NCBI RefSeq assembly: GCF_030730905.1
Contig: NZ_JAVAMP010000002.1
Coordinates: 682,001 to 746,000 of the forward strand
Reading direction: 5' to 3'
From: Chengkuizengella axinellae
Lineage (GTDB): Bacteria > Bacillota > Bacilli > Paenibacillales > KCTC-33759
Length of the DNA stretch: 64,000 bases
Shown: piece after piece, positions 8,720 through 16,882 of the stretch
Numbering within the stretch: position 1 is the stretch's first letter
Layout: each line of letters opens with the position of its first letter
The notes under the pieces: generated by a model
The model's input: the letters and a program-made list of their open reading frames with translations, nothing else
The model's database searches: none
Told to the model about the DNA's origin: nothing
Translations under genes and position numbers: made by a program

Positions 8720-9517
8720 TTAATCAAACCGTATAACAGTAATTTCTGGAGAACAATTTATTCTTATAGGCAATTTCACAAATCCTATTCCTCGGTTTAT
8801 ATAAAAGTAGGATTGAGGTTTTATTTTTTTCATTCCTACATGAAAATCTTTATAGGGTCCTATTGATTTATCAAATAAACGGATTTGCCCTCCATGTGTA
8901 TGTCCAGTTAATAAAAGGTGATAAGGAATGTTATGCTCTTTAATAAAATGAATGATACTAGGAGAATGAGCAAGCAATATATTCACAGTATCAGAATTTT
9001 TCAAAAAGCTGCGATCTTCTTTTTCAAGACCATAAATGGAATTATCAAAACCGTATATAGATACGGATGAATTGTTAACAGTCACCTTTACTCCTGAATT
9101 TTCTAAGTATTTCCCTATACTGCGAATAGCATTAACGTTTTCCAAGTACTCATTGTCCGTTAATATTTTTTTCTTAAGACCTCTCCTCTGTTCTCTTTCA
9201 TAATTACCAGGGACAAAGTAGACATTTGGCGAAGTCAATTGTTTCAATTCCTTCAACACTTTTGGCAAATGTTTGCTAGTAGAAGCTAGATCTCCAGTTA
9301 TTAGAATTAAATCTGGACGAATAGAATTGACGATCTTCGATATTTTTCCATTAATAAAAGAAGTCTTGCCATGTATATCAGAGAGTTGGACAACAGTCAT
9401 AGGCTGTGGTAAACCCAAGTGAATTTTATGGGACGATACCTTTATATAATGAGTGTGAATTGTAGTATAAACGATGATCACTAGGATAGAAACAAATAAA
9501 ATATTCCAAATCAGCAT
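8720..9517 (-). CDS. membrane-anchored metallophosphoesterase (YkuE/YaeI-like)
   Basis: A 265-residue calcineurin-like phosphoesterase with one N-terminal membrane helix (residues about 2-20), so the catalytic domain is probably outside the membrane. Metal-binding motifs occur in order: LSDIHG, ITGDL, PGNYE and TGHTHGGQ. The third motif is normally GNH(D/E); here the His is Tyr, a change at a residue that usually helps protonate the leaving group. I moved the start 13 codons in from the longest frame, to an ATG preceded by GGGAGGA. No neighbour suggests a substrate; relatives act on lipid-linked phosphodiesters. Confidence 0.82.
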   Translation of the reverse strand: MLIWNILFVSILVIIVYTTIHTHYIKVSSHKIHLGLPQPMTVVQLSDIHGKTSFINGKISKIVNSIRPDLILITGDLASTSKHLPKVLKELKQLTSPNVYFVPGNYEREQRRGLKKKILTDNEYLENVNAIRSIGKYLENSGVKVTVNNSSVSIYGFDNSIYGLEKEDRSFLKNSDTVNILLAHSPSIIHFIKEHNIPYHLLLTGHTHGGQIRLFDKSIGPYKDFHVGMKKIKPQSYFYINRGIGFVKLPIRINCSPEITVIRFD

Positions 9518-9685
9518 ATAGTCCTCCCAAAATGATAAATGATGTACAACATCCATACTTTACAGTAACATATTTGATATATCTATACTATTAAGGCTCA
9601 CCAATCTCCTTATGAAAATGAAGATGATCTGTAGTCATGTTGATTAATAAATAAAAGAAATTATGTTTAAGAAAGGATAAATAGA

Positions 9686-10114
9686 ATGCAAGGATATAAC
9701 GTTATTATGATATACAATAAAAGTATGGATGAATTATTAATGTGCAATCGATTAAAAGATCCATATAAAGGATTAAGTAACTTAGTCGGAGGAAAGATTG
9801 AACAAGGAGAGTCTGGCATTGTAGCTGCATACAGAGAACTTTTTGAAGAAACGGGTATTTCAAAAGAGGATGTGACTCTACATCATTTAATGGATTATAC
9901 ATACTATATGCATCAATGTTATGTTGAAGTTTATGTTGGTAAATTAAAGCAAGATATTATTGTCTCAGGTGATGAAAATATTTTATATTGGTCCGATTTG
10001 GATAAAGACTTTTTTAACATGACCCTTTATGCTGGTGAAGGGAATATTGGACACATGATAGAACAAGTGAATATGTGTAAAGATAAAATACTCTCTAATG
10101 TTAATGTAGATTGA
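9686..10114 (+). CDS. Nudix hydrolase, 8-oxo-dGTP diphosphatase-like
   Basis: A 142-residue Nudix protein. The box GX5EX7REUXEEXGU is complete as GGKIEQGES followed by AYRELFEETGI at about residues 34-57, with all metal-binding glutamates. Size and spacing fit MutT/MTH1-like sanitation enzymes that hydrolyse oxidised nucleotides to the monophosphate and pyrophosphate. The next gene looks like an HhH-type DNA glycosylase, which would suit a shared role in handling oxidised guanine, but that is inference. The start has AAGGATAA upstream. Confidence 0.88.
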   Translation: MQGYNVIMIYNKSMDELLMCNRLKDPYKGLSNLVGGKIEQGESGIVAAYRELFEETGISKEDVTLHHLMDYTYYMHQCYVEVYVGKLKQDIIVSGDENILYWSDLDKDFFNMTLYAGEGNIGHMIEQVNMCKDKILSNVNVD

Positions 10115-10205
10115 AGAATTTTTATTTTTGAACGATTTAGTTTAGAGGATATTAGAGGATATTGTAGGGAAAATTCAATCATGGATAGTGACATGGGGGA
10201 TAATA

Positions 10206-10970
10206 ATGATCAACGAGTCATTTTTTGCAAATATAAAATTATTGATTAAAATGCATACTGATGGGCTTCTTGGAGGAAAACTTATGCCTGAAGACGTTCT
10301 AATTGATGTTGTTTCGAAAGAAGACTTATTGGATGTTTTGACATTGGGGATGGCTTTAAATTATCAAAGAAACTCCTACAAATTATGGGAGTCAGTTGTA
10401 CAAGCATATCAGGATAATGATACGAAATGGATTTTTAATCTAGGTGCTGTAGCTGAAAGTAATTTGGATGATTTACGTGAATCATTACTTCTTCATCGAG
10501 TAGGTTTGCAACCTAATCGTCATCCAGAAATTTGGCAGCGTGTTGCTCAAGGTATTGCTAAATCCTCTCCAAATCAGAACGTCTTAGGACTTATTAAAGC
10601 AGTAGATTTTGATATAGCTCTATTAAAAGAGATTATGCAAAATATACGAAAACCGGAGTTTCCTTATCTTTCTGGACCCAAAATATTTAACTATTGGTTG
10701 TATGTACTTGAGAGTTATGCAGGAGTTCGTTGGAAATCAAGAAATTTAATTACTATAGCTCCTGATACACATATTTTAAAAGCCACTGTAAAATTAGGTT
10801 TGTGTTCTTCAGAAGTACTTGAGGGTACAGTGGAAAACCGTCAAAGTGTAGCAAATGCTTGGGAAAAAGCTTTGGTTGGTAGCGAGTTATCACCTATTGA
10901 TGTTCACACTCCGTTATGGTTATGGAGTCGTGCTGGATTCCCACCACTAAAAGAAGGAGCTAGTATATGA
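10206..10970 (+). CDS. possible HhH-GPD-type DNA glycosylase-like protein
   Basis: A 254-residue protein of uncertain family. Its second half reads like a helix-hairpin-helix glycosylase: PYLSGPKIFNYW around 153-164 resembles the hairpin with catalytic Lys (here K159), and APDTHILKATVKLGL at 185-199 resembles the strand carrying the catalytic Asp (D187). The 28-residue Lys-Asp gap is longer than in endonuclease III and closer to AGOG-type 8-oxoguanine glycosylases. No iron-sulfur cluster cysteines follow. I use the ATG at 10206, which has GGGGGA upstream, rather than an in-frame GTG at 10188. The stop overlaps the next start by four bases (ATGA), so translation is coupled. Confidence 0.55.
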   Translation: MINESFFANIKLLIKMHTDGLLGGKLMPEDVLIDVVSKEDLLDVLTLGMALNYQRNSYKLWESVVQAYQDNDTKWIFNLGAVAESNLDDLRESLLLHRVGLQPNRHPEIWQRVAQGIAKSSPNQNVLGLIKAVDFDIALLKEIMQNIRKPEFPYLSGPKIFNYWLYVLESYAGVRWKSRNLITIAPDTHILKATVKLGLCSSEVLEGTVENRQSVANAWEKALVGSELSPIDVHTPLWLWSRAGFPPLKEGASI

Positions 10971-11605
10971 ATCTATTAATTAAAGATATTTACAATAAAC
11001 TAATGAGTACAATAGAAGGAAGTAAAACAATTTTAATTGGGATTGATGGTTGTGGGGGAGCTGGGAAAAGTACACTAGCACAATCGTTCAAAAAAGTAAA
11101 TCCTGAGAAAGTAACTGTAATACATATGGATGATTTCTATAAAACTTCTTTACAAAGAGAATCTGTAAAAGAAAGTGATATCGGAGGAAATTGGGATATT
11201 ACTAGAGTGAAAAAGCAAGTCTTAATTCCATTAAGTCAAAATCAAAATACCGAATATCAAAGGTATGATTGGAATGAAGATAATTTAGCTGAATGGAATA
11301 AAGTGCCCTGTGGTGAATTGGTTGTCATTGAAGGGTGTTATTCTTTAATAAAAGAACTAGAAACCTACTATGATTTTAAAATATGGATCGAAACTCCAAA
11401 AGATCTAAGGTTATCTAGAGGGATTGAACGAGATGGTGAAGAGAAACGACACTTGTGGGAAGATTTATGGATGCCAGCAGAAGAGCTTTACATCAAGAGT
11501 CAAAACCCTACAGATAAAGCTGATTTAGTAATTGACGGAATAGGAGAAAACTCTAATATCCAAGATTTAGAGGTTAGAGCTATAGACATAAAAAGGTTAA
11601 AATAA
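10967..11605 (+). CDS. P-loop kinase, uridine kinase-like
   Basis: A 212-residue P-loop NTPase. The Walker A motif GIDGCGGAGKST lies near residues 24-35. HMDDFYKTSLQRE supplies the Asp and Tyr typical of uridine kinase/phosphoribulokinase relatives, and VIEGCYSL fits the strand before the lid. It overlaps the previous gene by four bases, so the two are translationally coupled. The phosphate acceptor could be a nucleoside, or another small alcohol as in other members of this family. Confidence 0.8.
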   Translation: MNLLIKDIYNKLMSTIEGSKTILIGIDGCGGAGKSTLAQSFKKVNPEKVTVIHMDDFYKTSLQRESVKESDIGGNWDITRVKKQVLIPLSQNQNTEYQRYDWNEDNLAEWNKVPCGELVVIEGCYSLIKELETYYDFKIWIETPKDLRLSRGIERDGEEKRHLWEDLWMPAEELYIKSQNPTDKADLVIDGIGENSNIQDLEVRAIDIKRLK

Positions 11606-11665
11606 GCTGTAACAATTGAGATATGAAAACTTGCAAACAAGATGAATGAAAGGGAGTGAAGAGCC

Positions 11666-12250
11666 TTGTTAGAGACCCAAATTATACTTGAAGGAAAACG
11701 AGTAAGGTTAATACCAGCGTCTTATGAACATCTAAATGAATTGTTTATGGCAAGTAATCATAGGGAAATATGGACATATAGCCCGTCAACAATAAGCAAG
11801 ATAGAACATATGGAAAAAGTAATGAACAAATGGATGGAGTCAAAAGAGCAGGGTTTTAGGTATCCTTTCGTGATTTTTGACAAAAATACAAATGAAATTG
11901 TTGGGAGTAGCAGTTATTTAGATATTTCATTACATAATAGAAACCTGGAAATAGGTGGTACTTGGTTAAATCCTAAAGTATGGCGAACAAGGATAAACAC
12001 GGAATGTAAATACTTATTGTTGAAATATGGATTTGAAGACCTGAACCTTGTTCGTGTACAGTTTCGTACTGATACCAGAAACGATAGGTCCAATCTCGCA
12101 ATTCAAAAAATTGGTGCAAAGTTTGAAGGAAGTTTCCGTCAAGAGATGATCTTACATGATGGATACATTCGTGATTCTAATGTATATAGTATTTTGGATA
12201 ATGAGTGGGTGAACGTAAAAGAGAAGTTATTAGGTTTTTTATTGAATTAA
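11666..12250 (+). CDS. GNAT N-acetyltransferase, RimJ/RimL-like
   Basis: A 194-residue acetyltransferase of the RimJ/RimL branch: LEGKRVRLIPASYEHLNEL at the start, IVGSSSYLDI in the central sheet, LEIGGTWLNPKVWRT for the acetyl-CoA segment, and NLVRVQFRTDTRNDRSN followed by AIQKIGAKFEG at the end. It probably acetylates a small molecule or a protein N-terminus in the cytoplasm. Translation starts at TTG, with AAAGGGAG ten bases upstream. It appears to be a single-gene unit. Confidence 0.85.
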   Translation: MLETQIILEGKRVRLIPASYEHLNELFMASNHREIWTYSPSTISKIEHMEKVMNKWMESKEQGFRYPFVIFDKNTNEIVGSSSYLDISLHNRNLEIGGTWLNPKVWRTRINTECKYLLLKYGFEDLNLVRVQFRTDTRNDRSNLAIQKIGAKFEGSFRQEMILHDGYIRDSNVYSILDNEWVNVKEKLLGFLLN

Positions 12251-12303
12251 TGATTTCTTCCTTATCTATCAAGAAGTTTATCAATAATGGCACAAGAATC
12301 CAT

Positions 12304-12331
12304 ACCCAATCAATTAATATTTCATAGTATA
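12304..12331 (+). promoter_or_regulatory. candidate sigma-K-type promoter
   Basis: AC at 12304-12305, a 17-base spacer, then CATAGTATA at 12323-12331 match the mother-cell sigma-K pattern (AC, 16-17, CATANNNTA). The element lies 36 bases before the start of an exported-looking paralogue pair. The motif is short, so this is only suggestive. Confidence 0.35.
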
Positions 12332-12366
12332 TAACATCTCTATCATAAGGAGGTGTTTTTTTGTAT

Positions 12367-13047
12367 ATGTCAAACTTGTTTTTTACTCAAAGCAATGAGA
12401 GGATTGAAATTCCTGCAAATGAGGAGTTTATGGTGGCACTTGAGTTGGAAGTACCAAGAGGGTATAAGAATCAAATCGATAAAATAGATACCTTTTTCGA
12501 ACTTCAAATTCTCCAAATAAAATCACATTCGCTGTTACTAGAAAATGAACCATGTAAAGTAGATATCAATTACCAAGTATTTAGTAATGATCTTGAAGTA
12601 ACACCTGTATTGTCTAGTACTTTAAATGGGGAAAGAGTCACATTATTGACTTTAACAATACCCAATTGTTTTAATATCAATTTATTCAAAATTGATGCTT
12701 TCTTTGAATTGAGCTTCTTTATAGAAGATAATACAAATCCGGATGAAGCAGTCCTATTTATTGTAGATGTTGATTATCAATTATTTGATGGAATAGGAGA
12801 GAACGCAAAAGAGTTAACTCCTTTACTAGCTGAAACGATAAGTGGAACAGCTTCTTTTTCTGAACAGTTTAAAATTGATTTTGAAAGTAATACCATGCCG
12901 AATTTAACCATCGTTGCTGAAAGCTTGACTAACAATACTTTATATTTAGTTGCCAATTTGAAACAGATAGAAGGAGAAGTTTTCATTCCGTTTATAAGGT
13001 TTCATTCGATGAATGCTGTTGCTTTTCCAAAAACAACATGCAGATGA
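12367..13047 (+). CDS. uncharacterised beta-rich protein with internal repeat, possible spore-surface protein
   Basis: A 226-residue protein without signal peptide or membrane helix. It has an internal duplication: GYKNQIDKIDTFFELQ near residue 38 and CFNINLFKIDAFFELSF near 101 are equivalent, each followed by a beta-rich segment with D(I/V)(N/D)YQ(V/L)F. I know no family name. The ATG at 12367 is preferred over a TTG at 12361 because the next gene opens with the same MSxxFFTQ. AAGGAGGTG precedes it. A sigma-K-like promoter suggests expression in the mother cell and hence a coat or exosporium role; this is inference. Confidence 0.65.
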   Translation: MSNLFFTQSNERIEIPANEEFMVALELEVPRGYKNQIDKIDTFFELQILQIKSHSLLLENEPCKVDINYQVFSNDLEVTPVLSSTLNGERVTLLTLTIPNCFNINLFKIDAFFELSFFIEDNTNPDEAVLFIVDVDYQLFDGIGENAKELTPLLAETISGTASFSEQFKIDFESNTMPNLTIVAESLTNNTLYLVANLKQIEGEVFIPFIRFHSMNAVAFPKTTCR

Positions 13048-13077
13048 AGCCAACATAATCTTGAAAGGAGGTAAAAC

Positions 13078-13527
13078 ATGTCAGCTATATTTTTTACTCA
13101 AACCGATGAACCTATTATATTATTGCCTGAATCAGGTGAAGAGAGAGTGCTGTTAAAATTAGAAATCCCTTGCTGTTATAAGCATAACTTGTTTAAGATA
13201 GATGGATTTTTTGAAAGTAATTTTATAATCAATGAATCGATGGACAAAGATGTTTCATTTTCTTATAACTTAGAATATCAATTGTTAGATGGATTGGGAG
13301 AAAACAGTATTGAGTTAACATCTTAAATATCTGCAAAAATAAGCGGGGTCATCTTGGCTAACTCTGAACCCATTCAGTTTGAAGGTCATGAGACTCCTAA
13401 TTTATCCACTGTTACCCAAGGGGCTAAAGATGCACTATATTTGGTTGCTAATGTTAGGGAGATTGAGGGGGGAGCGAACTCTCCTGCTGTATTATTTCGG
13501 TCATTAAATGCTTCTTTCTCTTCATAA
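13078..13527 (+). pseudogene. paralogue of the preceding gene, interrupted by one in-frame stop
   Basis: The first 82 codons match the second repeat unit of the neighbour: MSAIFFTQ opening, YKHNLFKIDGFFES, YQLLDGLGENSIELT. A TAA at 13324-13326 interrupts it, and the same frame then continues for 66 codons to TAA at 13525-13527 with clear homology (KISG, PNLSTVTQGAKDALYLVAN). The neighbour has Leu at the interrupted position, so one TTA-to-TAA change explains it. The full product would be 149 residues. It could be a recent pseudogene, a sequencing error or a readthrough site. AAAGGAGG precedes the start. Confidence 0.8.
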
Positions 13528-13656
13528 GAGGATCGATCAAAGTTATAATATTTTTCAGAAATCTTGTTAATTTTTAGTGAATCCCTCTATTTTCCATCTT
13601 TTTGAATTTTATTGAAGTATAATCATTGTAAATCATGGAGAATGGGGGTTAGAAAC

Positions 13657-15501
13657 ATGTCAATTCAATTTAAAAGGCTGATGTTAATCATAATTATAGC
13701 CTTAGTAGTTGTTGCCCTGATAGGATGTGTCGATGAATCAAATGGAGATCTTAAAGAAGTGGATAAATCAATTTATATGAATCCAGATATAGCAATTGAC
13801 GAAAGAGTAGAGAATTTATTGTCTCAAATGACATTGGAAGAGAAAATAGGGCAGATGACACAAGTAGATCGTCAATTTTTAAAAAATGAAAAAGAGATTA
13901 CGAAACGTAATATTGGATCTATTCTTAGTGGTGGAGGTTCAGCACCGGAACCTAACATACCTGAAGCATGGGTCAAGATGATTCATGAGTTTCAATCTGC
14001 TGCATTAGATACAAGATTATCTATACCGGTCATATATGGAATTGATGCAGTACATGGTAATAATAACGTTTATGGTGCAACCATTTTTCCACATAATATT
14101 GGTTTAGGAGCCACAAGAAATCCTCAGCTTGTGAAAGATATAGGTGAAATCACAGCGAAAGAAGTAGTGGGTACTGGTATTCATTGGACGTTCTCACCGT
14201 GTGTTTGTGTTGCTGAAAATGAAAGGTGGGGGAGAACATATGAAAGCTTCAGTGAAGATCCTGAGATTGTTCGAAGTTTTACTACAATCATCGAAGGATA
14301 CCAAGGTGATAATTTAAATGAACCTACTTCTATATTAGCAACAGCAAAACACTGGGTAGGGGATGGAGCAACTCTGAATGGTACGGATCAAGGAGATGCT
14401 GTCATTTCGGAAGAGCAATTAAGAACAAAACATATTAGTCCATTTGAGGATGCCATTGATAAAGGCGTGGGATCTATCATGGTTTCGTTTAGCAGCTGGA
14501 ATGGAGATAAACTACATGGACACAAATATTTAATCACAGATGTTTTAAAAGATGAATTAGGCTTTACAGGGTTTGTTGTATCAGATTGGGCAGGAGTTAA
14601 TCAGATTTCTGAAAATTATTCAGAGGCGGTTAGAAGTGCAATTAATGCTGGAGTGGATATGGTTATGGTCCCAGATGACTATACATTTTTTATGGAAACA
14701 CTTTATGAAGAAGTGGATGAGGAAAGAGTATCATTAGCACGAATTGATGATGCAGTAAGACGTATTTTGACTAAGAAGTATGAGTTAGGATTATTTGAAA
14801 AACCATATCCAGACCAAAGTTACACTTCATCTATAGGATCAAAGGAACATCGAGAAGTTGCAAGGAAAGCCGTTCAGCAATCTTTGGTTTTATTAAAAAA
14901 TGAGCACAATACTCTTCCATTGTCTAAAGATATAAAGAAGCTTTTCGTAGCAGGAGACAATGCAAATGACATAGGAAATCAATCTGGTGGATGGACAATA
15001 AGTTGGCAGGGTGAGAGCGGAGATATAACACCAGGTACTACGATTTTAGAAGGGATTCAGCAAGCTGTTTCTCCAGATACAAGTGTAACTTTTGAGCAAA
15101 CGGGAAGAGGAATAGATTCAAGTTATGATGCTGCCATTATAGTAATAGGTGAAACTCCATACACAGAAGGTCTGGGTGACCGTCCGGACTTTTTAGGATT
15201 AGAACAAAAAGACATTGAACTATTGGAAAAAACAAAAGAAACTGGAGTACCTACAGTTGTAGTTCTGGTATCTGGTCGACCAATGATAGTTACAGAGCAA
15301 ATAGAGAGTTCGGATGCATTTGTTGCAGCTTGGCTTCCTGGAACTGAAGGGAATGGAGTTGCTGATGTATTATTTGGAGACTTAAATTTTACTGGAAAGC
15401 TACCAATGAGCTGGCCACGTTTAGAAGAGCAAATTCCTATTAACATTGGTGATGAGAATTATAATCCGTTATTTCCACTTGGTTTTGGGTTGACTTATTA
15501 A
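13657..15501 (+). CDS. glycoside hydrolase family 3 lipoprotein, beta-glucosidase-like
   Basis: A lipoprotein of 614 residues. A signal peptide ends in the lipobox LIGC, so it is anchored outside the membrane. The GH3 N-terminal barrel begins with RVENLLSQMTLEEKIGQM and continues through IYGIDAVHGN, KHWVGDG and GFVVSDWAGV, where the Asp of SDW is the expected nucleophile. The C-terminal alpha/beta sandwich has QQSLVLLKNEHNTLPL and AWLPGTEGNGVADVLFGD. It hydrolyses terminal beta-linked glucose or a related sugar from oligosaccharides. I start at the ATG after GGGGGTT, 15 codons inside a longer TTG frame. The fibronectin-III tail of longer homologues is absent. Confidence 0.9.
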   Translation: MSIQFKRLMLIIIIALVVVALIGCVDESNGDLKEVDKSIYMNPDIAIDERVENLLSQMTLEEKIGQMTQVDRQFLKNEKEITKRNIGSILSGGGSAPEPNIPEAWVKMIHEFQSAALDTRLSIPVIYGIDAVHGNNNVYGATIFPHNIGLGATRNPQLVKDIGEITAKEVVGTGIHWTFSPCVCVAENERWGRTYESFSEDPEIVRSFTTIIEGYQGDNLNEPTSILATAKHWVGDGATLNGTDQGDAVISEEQLRTKHISPFEDAIDKGVGSIMVSFSSWNGDKLHGHKYLITDVLKDELGFTGFVVSDWAGVNQISENYSEAVRSAINAGVDMVMVPDDYTFFMETLYEEVDEERVSLARIDDAVRRILTKKYELGLFEKPYPDQSYTSSIGSKEHREVARKAVQQSLVLLKNEHNTLPLSKDIKKLFVAGDNANDIGNQSGGWTISWQGESGDITPGTTILEGIQQAVSPDTSVTFEQTGRGIDSSYDAAIIVIGETPYTEGLGDRPDFLGLEQKDIELLEKTKETGVPTVVVLVSGRPMIVTEQIESSDAFVAAWLPGTEGNGVADVLFGDLNFTGKLPMSWPRLEEQIPINIGDENYNPLFPLGFGLTY

Positions 15502-15543
15502 ACCAACTGGTGTGCTCAATAGAACAGAGCGTTAATTTATCTC

Positions 15544-15574
15544 AAAGCGATGCCTTGCTGGTATCGCTTTTTGC
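15544..15574 (+). terminator. rho-independent terminator after GH3 gene
   Basis: AAAGCGATGCC pairs with GGTATCGCTTT around TTGCT, with T's following. It ends the GH3 transcript and lies between convergent genes. Confidence 0.8.
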
Positions 15575-15627
15575 ATTAAGAAATATCATTATTTTTCCAT
15601 GATGTGCATTACTTATTTAAGTATATA

Positions 15628-16338
15628 TCACTTCTGTTTTGACACAGAATAGGTTTTATACCCATCCTCGGCTATTTCTAAGCAATTAAGTTGTAAACCA
15701 AAACAACAGCTCCCATCAATTCCAATTTTACGATCTGCAAACCATATCTCATGACTTCCATGGATATCTATTAATGGGGTGTGACCAAAAACAACGGTTT
15801 TATCGAGCTTCAATGCATTATTAAAAAACTCATCTCTTAGCCATATATATGTATCCATTGGTTGTTCTTTCCAATTGTCATTTTCACTATCAGGACTTAC
15901 TCCAGCATGAACAAAAATGTGAGTTTCAGTTTCGTAATACAAAGGTAGGGAGGATAAAAATTTTATGTGTTCATCATAATTTTTCAATATGTATTCTTTT
16001 GCGTCATCATATGAATGATTTTGATCAAACCAATGGCAGTAACTTTTGACCGTATATTCCCCGCCACAGCGAAAATAATGATCACGTTTTTTTGGATCAT
16101 CTAACAATAACCAGTCTAATAACATCTGATCATGATTCCCTCTTAAACAAATCACATGCTCATTTTGATTTAATTGTATGAGCATTTCTATGACTTCTTT
16201 AGATTGATCGCCTCTATCAGTATAATCACCCAGTAGAATTAATCTATCATTTTTGGAATCATATCTAACAACATCTAGTAGTTTATTGAATTCATCATAA
16301 CATCCATGTATATCACTAATGGCTAGAATTCTTTTCAT
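15628..16338 (-). CDS. PPP-family metallophosphatase (protein phosphatase / Ap4A hydrolase-like)
   Basis: A 236-residue phosphatase of the PPP superfamily, with the full metal and catalytic set: SDIHGCYDEF, LLGDYTDRGDQS, LRGNHDQML, FVHAGVSP and VFGHTPL. Size and motif spacing fit the bacterial Ser/Thr phosphatases PrpE/PrpA and symmetrical Ap4A hydrolases, which cannot be told apart here. The start is the ATG preceded by AGGTGATGAA, 21 codons inside the longest frame. Single gene, probably cytosolic. Confidence 0.87.
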   Translation of the reverse strand: MKRILAISDIHGCYDEFNKLLDVVRYDSKNDRLILLGDYTDRGDQSKEVIEMLIQLNQNEHVICLRGNHDQMLLDWLLLDDPKKRDHYFRCGGEYTVKSYCHWFDQNHSYDDAKEYILKNYDEHIKFLSSLPLYYETETHIFVHAGVSPDSENDNWKEQPMDTYIWLRDEFFNNALKLDKTVVFGHTPLIDIHGSHEIWFADRKIGIDGSCCFGLQLNCLEIAEDGYKTYSVSKQK

Positions 16339-16545
16339 TTCATCACCTAAGCTTAGAATAATATATTTGTCCGCTTTCAGTAGGAGATATAAGACCTTCA
16401 ACTGAAAGGGAAATTCTCTTTATTGTAATTTTATAATATTTTAAAAGTTGAATATATATACCTATGATTTGGACTATCGTATTCCATGTTAAACTAAAAA
16501 GTAACAAATTACCAATTGATATGCCGATAGGGGGAATGATGAAAA

Positions 16546-16664
16546 ATGAACATGAAACTAATATTAAAGTTTATACTATTATTTTCTTTCATGAATTCTT
16601 TTTATTATCAAATCTTTCGTTAGCTACATCATGGGCTTATCCATTTGTAGTTTGGGATGGTTAA
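16546..16664 (+). pseudogene. 5' remnant of a small secreted SWAYPFVVW protein, frameshifted
   Basis: One frame (16546-16623) begins MNMKLILKFILLFSF, a signal-peptide-like sequence, and stops at TAG. A second frame continues across it with LSLATSWAYPFVVWDG and stops at 16662-16664. From memory, small secreted Bacillales proteins of unknown function begin their mature part with SWAYPFVVW.G, so this looks like the first third of such a gene with a frameshift in the signal region and the 3' part lost. Confidence 0.45.
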
Positions 16665-16697
16665 AGAAAACACAAATATACAGGTGGGGAAAATAAT

Positions 16698-16811
16698 ATG
16701 GGTATAATTTTAACTGGATTTGTTATTTTCACAATATTAGCTTTGGTTATATATTACATTGAGGAAAAGGCGAGAACTCGAAAAAGAACCTCTCAAAAAT
16801 CACTTGAATAG
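16698..16811 (+). CDS. 37-residue membrane peptide
   Basis: A short frame behind a good GGTGGGG site. It codes for one hydrophobic helix (IILTGFVIFTILALVIYYI) followed by a basic tail (KARTRKRTSQKSLE), as in small single-pass membrane proteins. The tail overlaps the terminator of the convergent methyltransferase gene. No family is recognised, and it could be a remnant associated with the broken gene just upstream. Confidence 0.4.
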   Translation: MGIILTGFVIFTILALVIYYIEEKARTRKRTSQKSLE

Positions 16812-16828
16812 CGATTCAGGAGGTTCTT
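16784..16828 (-). terminator. terminator of the methyltransferase gene
   Basis: On the minus strand AAGAACCTC pairs with GAGGTTCTT across a 27-base loop and is followed by TTTC. It lies about 50 bases beyond the methyltransferase stop. Confidence 0.6.
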
Positions 16829-16882
16829 GGGTTCATGATTATTGTTTTTAGATTTTTCCTTCAGTTAAAGATGATGAAATTC

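Noticed and set aside
15123-15446. 107-codon minus-strand frame opposite the GH3 gene
   Set aside because: Antisense shadow of a strongly supported catalytic domain, with no ribosome site.
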